Assembly: GCF_032854445.1 (NCBI RefSeq) | Contig: NC_088301.1 | Span: forward strand, 25,962,402-26,026,401 | Source: Liolophura sinensis | Taxonomy: Eukaryota > Mollusca > Polyplacophora > Chitonida > Chitonidae | Direction: 5' to 3' | Length of the DNA: 64,000 nucleotides | Part shown: in pieces, positions 15,001 to 27,000 of the stretch | Layout: each line of letters opens with the position of its first letter | Position numbering within the stretch: position 1 is the first letter of the stretch | Program-made: the position numbers and the translations under genes | Notes under the pieces: generated by a model | The model's database searches: none | Told to the model about the DNA's origin: nothing | The model's input: only the letters and a program-made list of their open reading frames with translations

Positions 15001-18000
15001 TCCGTGGCTTCAGTGCATTTGAAAGATCCACACAGATAGTGTCTTCGTAGCACATCTTGTCATAGACCAAGAAAGTGGGAATAATTCACCTGTAGGGCTG
15101 TTGTTAGGGGACTCGCTGTTTTCTAAAGCATTCTTTGTGACTTTCACCCCACACACTTATCTCACTGTCTAATCTTTGACAGTTGACAAGTTCTGGAGTG
15201 TATGTTGAAGTCCCTTGGACATCTTGTTCTCACATGCTCTTACCTGTATTCCTACCTCAGATTAACTAGTTGTAGTCCCTAAGTGTTAATAGTGTCTTTT
15301 CACCTGTTGTACCTGGTTGCACTGCCTGTGCTTCCCACCACCTTATTTGCACTTAGATTGACAGTGGAATTTCATCGACAGATTTCTTAAGAAATCAATA
15401 CATTAGTGCTTAGTTGAAATGCTGTTTAATTTCCTGCATGTATGTAATGGTGATTACAACTATATGTAATTACTTTAAGTGACATGAGTTTTCGTGCATT
15501 TTAGACGCATGTAAATGTCATAAAATAGTATTTTTGATACTGAAAGTTACACTTTTCCAGTAGACTATCTTGAAACTTTACAAACAAACCTCAAAACACT
15601 TCATATAAGGTCAGTAGAACTCTCAGAATCAGGAAAAAAAACTTGGTCATGCAGTATTTCAATTTGATTAACTTTGTTGAGGACGATCTGCTAAAACAGA
15701 TCAATCAATCATTTGTCAAAATGAATTTTGAAAAAAGAGCATTTATTTAGTATGATGTGCTAAAGAACAATGAACTGATCAGTGAAAAAAAAAGTGTTTT
15801 CGTTGAAAACATGTTTGAAAGAAGAAAATCTGTGTATCGGTTTATTTGATGTGATAATTTGATTTGATTGTTTAGAAGTTGTTTGTAATATAATGTTGTT
15901 CCAGTCAAGAATTTTCTTGCTGTTTAATAATAATCCTGTACACATTATCTTAGTAAGCATTCTGATTTGTTGGGTAATATATAGAATACAACTACTGAGT
16001 CCAGAAGATGGCTGACCAGAAAAGTGATTTGGGCCCAGTTTCACAAAGCGGGGTACAACATGTTTTTATCGCACATTTGTTGTACGATATTTTGTGCGTC
16101 ACTATTACCATACCATTGTCCTATATGTGCCAGTATCGGTACATGTAATACATCTTTGTCGCTAAACCTGAGGATGATCGTGCGTTTCCCTCCAGGCTCT
16201 GCCCGGTTTCATCCCACCATAATGCTGGCCGTAGTCGTATAAGTGAAATATTCTTGCGTACGGCGTAAAACACTAATCAAATAAATGAATAAATCTTGGT
16301 GGGCCCAGAATCAGTGAAGAAAATTGAATAAGAACAAGTATGAAAGACAGTAGCATTAGAGTGTCTTAACGTATCACTGCTAATAACCTCAAATTACCTG
16401 TGTTATTGTAGTTCAAACGATAACGTTATGTTACCTGCAGGTGTGTCTGTAGGTTCAGGTAAAGCTTAGTCCTGTGTCCAGTGATTAGGCTGGCCCTCGC
16501 TACCTGTGACAAGCTTATACACATCCGCGTGCTTGACAAGAAATACCTGAGATTTCTACCTGTAGAAGTTAGGAGCTGTTAGCCCCTTTCAGTAGCTTGC
16601 TCAAACACACAACCTCTTTTGTACTAGCGCGCTCAGATAAAAGAAGGCCATGCGAAATAAAAGCGTTTGAATCATAAAGCATGAAAAAACCTTGTTTGTC
16701 CAAGTCTACTCCTGGGTCTTTAATGGTGTGTTTTTTGCCGAGCACCACTTCAGTTAGTCTGTTATTGTATTGTGTGACGGCACAGCCTGCCTGAATAGCT
16801 GGGTTGTTTAGGGCTTGTTTGTCTTGGCAGGTTGAAAGTTGTATCGGTGGCATTTTGAGGGTGTTTGTAGTGTTACCATGTCGGTATTGATGGATTAGCC
16901 CTGGTAGTGATGGGAATGAGAGGAAATTTGATCAGTACGGATCATGGCTTTCACTGTGAGGATAGGATAAACGTCTCAATCAAGATTGATTAGACGTAGT
17001 TTTATGTAGGATTTAGGCTTACTAGATTGACATCATGGACTTATCGATTCTCTTTATTTATTTTTGCGCACTCAACAGTATTGCACGTGTACGGCTGCTT
17101 CTGAGTGGAGGAAACCGTGGATTTTTTTTTATTCATTTTGTTGGTGTTTTTATGATGGCATTCAGGTTTATTGGTGGAGTAAATCAGGGAAAACAAATTA
17201 CTAGCTACCTGACAAACAAAAAACCCTTGCTACGCAAAGGCTGGATATGAACACCTGACCTCAATGACTAAGGGCCTGATACAGCTAGTGTGAGCTGTAA
17301 CCATACTGTAGTTAGAAAGGCCCCCAGCACCCTGTGAATGAATGATCATTCTTTACCCTTATTCTAAGTTTTAGGAGGAATATTAGTACAGTGTGGAAAG
17401 CAAACAGTTACAATTTTCTCCATTTCTTATATGGAATGTAAAGATATGTATATTTATTTATTTATTTGATTGGTGTTTCATGCCGTACTCAAGAATATTT
17501 CACTTATACGACTGCCGCCAGCATTATGGTGGGAGAAAACCAGGCAGAGCCTGGGGTAAACCCACGACCATCCGCAGGTTTAAAGATATGTATATGTTGT
17601 TAAAGATGTACTAACTATGTGAGAAAAGAAAACTGCGTATCCCTGATACAATTACATGTATTTCTGTACATGACTGATAGGAGCAAAGAAGATGTCCCAG
17701 TAATTAGAAGAATGCCACATTGACAATATTTCAGAAATACTGTGGCCCGACCATGTTGAACCAGAAGACACTCTTTGACGTGTGGCTGATAACAACGCTA
17801 GTGTTAAACCAGAGCTGAAACAGCAAGAATTAGGCTACGTATCAATCTTAAAATTATTTTGCTGGCCGTCATCGTATAAACGGAAAATTCTTGAGCATGG
17901 CCTTAAACAACAAAGAAATAAAAAAACACACTACTGGTTGAAGGTTGCCAGTGAAGTCTTTAGTTATGTATATAAAAGTACATTTATTCCATGTTTTTGG

Positions 18001-21000
18001 TGGATATGATGTTAAGAGAACAGCCCTTTTAACAATGAGTGCTTTTGAATATGCCACCCCATTCATTTCCTCAATCAAAATTTTGCTGTTGTGACAAATG
18101 TGGCTGTCTGAGAATTACCCATACTGGCCATAAACAAGAGTATGCAATGTTTGATAAACAGTAGTTTGACATAATCAATCAACTATATGCGCATATAGTG
18201 TCTACTAATACTACAGTCAAGTGAGTGTACACTAAATGACCTAAAATTTATCTCACAAAAGTGCATTTTTAGAGGCAAATAAATGTCACAAAATATCATT
18301 TTTGGTGCTGAAACTTTTCTAGTAGAATATTATCCCATGTTCCAAGCAAACCTTAACTTTCTAAAAACAAATGGAATTCTGAGAATCAGGCAAAATGGGC
18401 AAGTTAGTCATGGACGAAATTTTTGGTCATTTAAAGCATACTTGTATCAACACCCTCTCGAATCTCTGTACAAATAACCTAGCTACATTCCCTTGTGTTA
18501 TTATAGATGTCTAGACTTCATTGTTATCAATTCGTTGTTGTGTCACAGATCATAAACTAAACCAATTGCCCGATAGAAGCCACTGAACTGTGGAAGGGCT
18601 TCATTACTGTTGTCACAGGTAATCTACCAAGGCAAAGGTTATCAAATTACAGACAAAAAGCTTGACTGAGCATTGTCCTGTAGAATTGGTTTTATTTGTA
18701 CATACATGTACTGTATTGTGGTGTTTCTTCCGTTCTTTGGTTTCTTTAGATGACTTTGTGGTTCTGTTTTGGATCTAATTACATATATACACAAGTGCAC
18801 CGTGTACTGCCTGTAGGTACATTTGTTATACAGGGGAAGAAGAACATTATTAGTAATTTTCATTCTGTGTGATTTTGATAATATTGCATTTTTCGATGTT
18901 TCATTTTTGCACCTACATTCAAGTAGAATATTGCATGTCCTGAACAACAAATGAGTATTTAAAGAGATGAAAACCAGAATTTCTCTACTATAACTTGTAT
19001 ATACCTGGAATTAATGAAGTAGCTATGCATGCTAAGGCTTAAATATAAGGATTTAAAGGCAAGTAAATTAGGTTATAAAACTACCTTTTTCTGCACTTTC
19101 TAAAAATGGGTATGTATGTTCAATCTTTCTATAACATCGTGACGTCACATTGCCTTCACAATCGGAGTGAATCTGTTTTTGCACAAACCTTACTGAACAG
19201 CCTTCAATACTTCCTTATATGGTAATACTCATTAATTATGGAGCATACATTAACTTTATTCTTGAGTACGGCATAAAACCCCAATCAAATAAATAAATAC
19301 ACCAACTTTTGTATCTCGGGTCTCAATGGAACTACTAAGAAAATCGATTACTGTGTGAAAATCATGATACCTAAGGTGACATTTTCTCAAAGTGCGTCAG
19401 TCGGCTAAACGTATTAAACTCAAGTTTGTTAACATTCTCAGGTATAGCCTCTTTACTAAAGGTGGCAAAATGCTATAATTTCACTTCCAGCATCCACAGC
19501 TTAAAAAATGGTGCTCATGCTGGGTTAATTTTTTGATACAGGTATGTTGTTGAGAAATATGCAAGGTGCATGTGGTGGTATGGTATGATATCATGCAAAC
19601 ATTAGGGGACATATATATCTTTAAGGTTAAAGTTGACAAGTTCACTACATAAACAGTAAGGAAAATCAATGCACTCGTGTAACCTGTAACAACTTTGCAC
19701 CAGCATGGTGCTCATAAAGTGGCAAACTCTCTAGGCTGTGTTTAACTGGAACAAATTGTCACTGCTTTATCAGTAAATCGTCAGATTCCTAGTAGATTGT
19801 TGTGGAAATAGGTCAAATGGATCAATTATGGTGATCTTCGAATTATGGCTGCTATAAATCAAAGTATGTGGGGATTTTTTTGCTTTGAAGTTGGACCTAT
19901 GTTTGTTAGGCTGGATTATTGTGTTTGAAAATGCTGGCACCTAAGTGTTTTTTTTTTATCCAGCATATCTTTTCTGCCGTGGCAAGTTTTATATCGTCAT
20001 GCAAGCTTGGACTGAATAACCTTTAGAGGTGTACATATTAAAATCACTCGGGGCCTCCGTGGCTCAGTTGGTTAGTGCGCTAGTGCAGCGTAATGACCCA
20101 GGAGTCTCTCACCAATGCGGTCGCTGTGAGTTCAAGTCCAGCTCATGCTGGCTTCCTCTCCGGCTGTATGTGGGAAGGTCTGCCAGCAACCTGTGGATGG
20201 TCCTGGGTTTCCCCCTGGGCTCTTCCCGGTTTCCACCCACTATAATGCTGGCCGCTGTCGTATAAGTGAAATATTCTTGAGTTGACGCCAATCAAATAAA
20301 TAAATAAAAAAAATTAACATTACTCTTGTACTATAGAAGCACTGAAGGACACCATGGTGACACTTCAGCTTAAACACTTGGTTGGTGGAAAGTTAATCAG
20401 AAATTATTGGTGATTTTTATAATGTGCTATCAGTCCAAAAGATTGATTTATTTATTTATTTGATTGGTGTTTTACTCTATCCTCAAGAATATTTCACTTA
20501 TAGGTGGTAGGAAACTGCAGAGCCCAGGGGAAACCCACAACTATCCACAGGTTCTAAACTATTGAAATGTCTATGAAAAAGGCGTCCAATGAAATGATTT
20601 CAAACTTGTGGCTTCCATGAATCTGGTATTTGTATGTTTGGTAGAACAGTCTCTGCTTCATGAATATTAAAATAAATCAGTCAGTTGGTCTTACCAATGC
20701 TTGAAAATAATTGCAAACATTTTAGGCATACTCGTTTCAATGAACTCACCTTCCTGTAGACTTGATAGATTAAGCATACATGTAAAATAGGCTTTGTAAA
20801 CTATGAAAAAGTATTAATCTTTCAAGAGCTCTTTAGCTTCACTTGATGCATACGGGGAATTTTTTCTTGATTTAGGCATAAGAAAAACGACAAAAGCCCC
20901 CCAAGAAAACAAGGCTTCCCATTTCCCATGGGTTACCCATATGTGAATCCAGTTTTTCACTGGATTGGTTAAGTTTTTGTTTTATGTGTGGATGTTTATT

Positions 21001-24000
21001 GATGTTCCTGATTTTATAGGAAATATTATAGTTTGTACCAGTTGGTCTGCAGAATAGAAGGGTTACAGTTTGCCTTTCTTCCTTGTAGGTAAAGGCAGCC
21101 CCCCAAAATACTGAAGATAAGGCTTATGTTAAAACAGACAGAGATCCAAGGTGAGTGTTATTACTACTGAATGTAAATATGCAGATCTCAGTTTGTCTCT
21201 ATGTTTTTGTACCCCCCAGAAGTTTAACTTAACTTTGCCTTTTTGTTGCACACTTGTGGTTGTACTTAAATTTGTTATTTGCATTTTTGGTTATATCCAG
21301 GGGCCTATTCTACAAAGTTGGTTTTGACTTAAAAATCATATTTTCAATCTGATTTTATCATTTATTTGTGAAGGGTTGAAATTTGGTTCTCTTGGCAAGT
21401 GCTGAGTTAAGACAAAAAGCCACAATTTAGCCCTTGAGAGTGATTCCACAAAGCCAATTTCTATATGCCCCTGCCCTTGGGCGTTGCTTATTATGTTAAT
21501 GTGATTTTGCCCATCTGTCCTGCAGTATTCGTATCCGGGCTGCAACTCCCAACAGATTTCCAATCAGAGTTTTAATTTTTGGTGGATGCATAGGTAAACA
21601 AATGACGATGTATCGCAACTCACATTTGTACATTTCTGTGGTAACCACATTTTCCTGATATATACTATATATATAGATATGATTTCATGTCCAAGCTATA
21701 ATTCCAACTGTTTTCTGGGTAGAGTTTTAATTTTTGGTGGATATCTTCATATGCACGACAGTGTGTCACGAATCACATTTGTTCATTTTCGAGGTTGTCA
21801 TGGTTACCAGATCAAACTACTTATTGTATATAGATAGATATGATTTCGTGTCCGAGCTATAACAACAATTGTTATTGGCATTGAGTTTTCATTTTCATCA
21901 TTGGATACATTTGTCCATTTGAGTGGTTGTCATGGTAACCACATACCTGTCATCAACACCCATGAATATTCCCCTCACCCGTTATACTCACCACAATGCT
22001 GCTAGTATTCTATCATACATTTCAAGCAAGTGTATTTGGTGGGGCATATCTTGTGTTCACCCGAACTCGTGGTTAAGCCAAAACCTTAATACAATACACA
22101 TCTCATGGCCTCAGGTTTTCATAACATTTCAAATTTTGACAGAAATCAAGCTTTGTACGATCGGCCTCTGGTGTTGATTGAGTAATGGCACCAAAAGTTC
22201 ATCAATGTGTTCTTACTGCAAATAATGTGTCAGTTATATGCAGTTTGTTATAAGTTTTTGGTCTTTTCCATTTATATTGAACTTGTACAATTTTGTTCCA
22301 TTCCACATACCAGGTTGCCAAGCCCCTCTCCAGAAGAATGCCTCAGTGACTTTGATGAGATTGTCACCATCAGTAAAGATCCCTTACCGAAAGATTTTAG
22401 TGATGAAAACTGTGCTATAAATCCATGCTCTAGCCTTGAGAGCAATTTGGATGAACTGCGTTCATTAAGAACTCAAAATAAAGTGGCTGCCATGAGAAGG
22501 GAGACAGTTGGTGGAACTATTGATGAGGAAAGAGTTTTTTCTCCTCGACCTCAACAAGTTGCCATCAGCCTGCCTAGAGTTGAGCAGTCAGAGAGTTTGA
22601 ACACATCAAAAGATGAGAGTTTCTCTGCGGTGGAGTCAGAAGGCTGTCATGACCAGAGGTATTCGTCCAGACCCATGTCTGTTGTCCTACCCGGGCAGGA
22701 TTCTAGGTGAGTTGATGAATTCATGATGATTTGATTTGTGATCCTAGCAAACAGTGGTGGTGGTGGTGGGAGAGGGGGATACGAAGTAAACTTCCACTAT
22801 TTTTGCCAACTTTCGCAAATCTTCATAAATCTGTATTATCTTAACTGACTTTCAAAAATCATTTCAGTGATTGGTATTTTCAAGTGTATGCCAAATTGTG
22901 CAGGTAAAATTTTTTTGAGTCAGATGGTAACTTTCACAAAGACTTGTTTTGATGTGTTGTAACATGGGGAAAATCCACAAAGAAAGTTATGGGCAGGCTT
23001 CCTCTCAGGTCTGCCAGCAACCCGCGGATGGTTGTAGGATTCCCTTGGGTTCTGTCCGGTTTCCTCCCGCCGTAATGCTGACCGCTGTCATATAAGTGAA
23101 ATATTCTTGAGTACGGCGTAAAACACCAATCAAATAAATACCTAAAAGTTAGGAAAGTAGTGCTACAATCATGGACTCAAATACAGCTTGTTGCAGATTG
23201 AATTTGAAATTATGATGTTTCAGACAGCAACCTCTAAGGGTTATTAATGGGAAAAAGAAGACCATTTTTAATGGTTGGGCTAGTCCCTGTAGTTTATTTT
23301 GATATGATGTTACTGAAATACAGGGCATTGTTGTCCTCTTCCAGACTTTGACAAAACCAAAATTTCTGGTATCTCTAACCAATATCAATACCTCCAACGT
23401 GCTTAAGTAACATGTCTATATGCTGTTGATACAGGGTTATGGTGAATGTACTGGAGAGTCGACCATATAGTGCAGTGGAGGCCTACAAGTTTGTTGTGGC
23501 TCACCCAGCGAAGGGTTACCAGAGCTGTCAAACTTCCCTACCACACAAGTCTTACATTAGGAGGAAAAGTGCCCCAGCGTCGCGGTGGAGACAACCCGTA
23601 CATCTCTCACGTAAGTGCCTGACTAGGGCCAAGACAGAATTGACTCTGGGCTTCTTTTACATGTAGATGTAGCCATGTACCCTTACGGACTTAAAATTTT
23701 GCCCACAAAAGTGCATTTTTAGAGGCAAATAATTGTCATAAAATATTATTTTTGGTGCTGAAACTTTCCAGTAGAATATCATCCCATGTTCCCAACAAAC
23801 CTCAAACCACTTTTCTAAAATCAGTGTAACTGTCAGAATCAGGAAAAATGAGCAAATTAGTCATGGCCAAAATTTATGATCATTTTGGATATTCTCATAG
23901 CAGAGTTCATATGGGTCATGGAAAACTGGAAAGTCTTGGATTTTGAGAATTTTAAAGCCTGAAAAACTGATATTTTAGTCTGAAAGTCATGGAAGTTTAG

Positions 24001-27000
24001 AATTGTAATGTGAAAGGCAGAGTATCTTTTTAAAGTATTTATTTTAGTGTTAAATTTGGAGTCAGTTTAAAAATCAGTGCGATGACTGCATCGAGCACAT
24101 ATCCTATTGTTGTGGTTTCAAACGGTTTTATGTCTGCATGGACATAAAGCAGACTTCTGTAATCACGTGGAAGCGTCATCAAGACTGCACTCAGGGGCAA
24201 ATGTGATAGGCAGCACATTACCTAATATTGGACTAAGGTTATGTGGGTCAAGTAGCCTTAATTCAGTATTATATAACAAGGACAACGTGGCTGAGTTCGC
24301 ACAACACCATCACGTCAGTCAACCTATTGCGAAGAGAATGTACTAAAATAATTATGATTAAAACTGAGGAAGACATGAACTGTTGGTGGCAGGAGCACAG
24401 ACTAACTGCTAAGTGTAGCGTGAGCTTGTTTCTTGCATGCTTGAGCTGTCAGTGTAATCCCCTGACCACCCCTGATCCTCTCCTGCTGTACCCAGTCAGT
24501 AAGAGCCACAATCAACGCAGTGAATCATGGGATACACTATCTGGGTCTAGGGCGAAACTTAGGCCATTTACCGAATCCCAGCTCAAGATGGGCGATGGTT
24601 CCCCCCATCTTCCCCTCCCCTGTACACCCCCCTCACCCCACCCCACCCCCTCAAACACAATGTATGGGACTGTGTGTTATGTTAAGGGACACTGATATAT
24701 CTCAATGGCTTGGTTAGTTCTCAAGCATGAAACAACGAGAAGTGGGACCTTGTCTGTTAAAGCATGCACTATGGAGGATATATCATGACAGTCACAAATA
24801 TTTTCCACACAACAGTATGTCAAAAAAAAAAATGCATGATATCAGTTTTTGACAGTCACAGATATGTAGAGATATCTCAATTGAAGTCACTGTTTTTTAG
24901 CTTAAAGGTAGAATATATAACACTTCACAGAGTTCACCAAAGCTGTCTATTGTATTTAATTAGGGTCAGGATTTTTGAATTACCTCGGAAAGGATTAAAA
25001 AAATGTTTAATGTTTATCCTGGACTTCCGAACAAAAGTAAAAGCTGTCATAAAGCCGGGTCTTCAGCTGGCTTATGCCGCTTTAACTTTGATACTAGCCA
25101 TTAGCCGTTTTCTGAGGTCCCACCTAACCACAGCTTTCTACAAGTGCACCTCTTAAATGGGAGAGGGACCTCAAGGGAGGTAATTCAGTGCTGCCTAGTA
25201 ACATGTGAAAGAATGGCATACAAGAACAGTACATGTAAATTAATCAAAAGTTATGAAAGGAGTCTCACATTTTGTTTCAGAAACGCAACAGGCCTTCTCA
25301 CGTCCCTCAACAGCCATGTACAGGTCATTGTCTCCTGAACCAAAGGATACCAAGCAAGGCCAGTTTCATGTGCTGAAGACTGACAACTGGCTGGCAAATG
25401 GCCGGGATGTGTACAAAGAGATGCAAGACAAGAGACCAAAGTCTGGTCATGCCCCTGGGTGGAAGGAAGAGTTGTTAAGGAGCAGAAGATCTCGACCCCA
25501 CTCCAAGACAACTTGTCCTGTAACCCCACAAACATCCAGAGACTGGTATTGCTACAGAAATTATTATTTAATTCATTCATTAGTAATGTTGTGCGTGGAA
25601 AGGTTAAATAAATAAGGAAGGTAAATAAATCTTTAATGTTTTTTTAATTTATACCATTTCCTTTCGTTAGTCTCAGATTTCCTTTAAAAAATGCCATAAC
25701 AAAGGAAGGTTTTTGGAAGTACAGTATTATATCTAGAATAATAAGATTTAAACTTTTTTATTAAGTCTAATATAAACAACCATTATTTATTTATTTGATT
25801 GGTGTTTCACACCATACTCAAGAATATGTAACAAAACATTAATCTGTATGCATACATACCTATCCCAGATTCTTGCAACAAAGAAAAGATTTTTTAACAA
25901 AACCTTAATTCTTAATAATATTGAATCTATGAGTTGTAACACATATACATGTTTTACTTTAATTCTCCAACCTTTTTGCATGTTTTCAAGGTGTTGATTC
26001 AAGCATGCTCCGAAGCATTATTCTGTGTTGACTGATGAAATTATACTTTTTGTGAAGCCCTGGCACTTGCCAATACAGCTGATGTAGCTTTGTGTCCAAA
26101 ATCAAATTAAAAGCGTGCATAAGTTGCGCTGATAGAAAACGGAAACAGTCATTATACCTAATGGTATAAAACCTAGGTGAAATTTTTTGACCAGGCCTCT
26201 GGCAATCCAGTTCAAGTGTTTAAATTGTCATTCAAGAATTTTTGACCAGTAAATTTTTTTTTATTTTCCAGGCATAATAATTCGGCTTGGATCCCATTAA
26301 CTCTGGCCCATAATGATTTTCTACAAGGTATGTATATAAGTGTTCATTTAGTTTGTATATGTGAAAGGCTCTGTGTAGAGTATACAGCATTCATGTATGT
26401 GTACTGTATCCAGTGTTTGCACTATGTGCTTTGTCCATTCTTTCCGTTTGTTCTTTATATATACGTTAATGCTTCTAAAATTTGGGACAGAAATTAGTAG
26501 TGTTGAAAGGAATATATTACATTTCTTTGCCAGCATTTTGGAAAAGTAAAGATATGAGTATGTTGTTCATTAGATGGTCTAAGCTTGTAAGAAAAAAGAA
26601 ACTCAGTATTGCTGCTAGAATTACATATGTATTGGCTAAAATGAGAAACGAGGTACACTTGAAGAATGCTAAACTTTACGTGAAATACAGTACATTATAA
26701 ATAATCAAAGTGCTTTCAGACAAGTTCATTTTGATGATCTCAGTATTTCAACTTTAATTAAGTCATCCTCAGGAGAATTGTGCCAAGTAAGGCACATTTT
26801 ACCTATATATACAGGTATACACTAAAACCACACCTTAAATGTTTATTAAAAGGCTTGTGTTACTAGACGTAAGCATTAATTATGCTTTTCTGGGAGCAAA
26901 CTGTATACATGTATATATGGCTAAAAAGTACGTCACTTGGCACACTTCCCCTGAGGATGACTTAATTAAAGTTGAAATATTGGGATCATCAAAATGAATT

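Larger units (their letters stand above)
5848..21088 (+). other. 15.2 kb intron of the 14-exon gene
   Basis: The donor after 5847 and the acceptor before 21089 are both phase 0. The intron holds the antisense ankyrin gene (10500-11819), SINE fragments, three short tandem repeats, two interspersed repeat families and a cluster of TGTGAC motifs near 14.2-14.4 kb, all listed separately. Elsewhere in it (5.9-7.6, 8.2-9.1, 12-13.7 and 14.5-15.4 kb) I see no coding exon I can support. Confidence 0.6.

Noticed and set aside
20029-20291. Small open frames on both strands, and a similar one at 50486-50731
   Set aside because: They translate the SINE head and body; the same frame recurs at each SINE copy.
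20890-20937. Possible extra exon (KNDKSPPRKQGFPFPMG) before exon 21089
   Set aside because: The upstream and downstream splice sites are poor, and exons 5788-5847 and 21089-21150 already join in phase.
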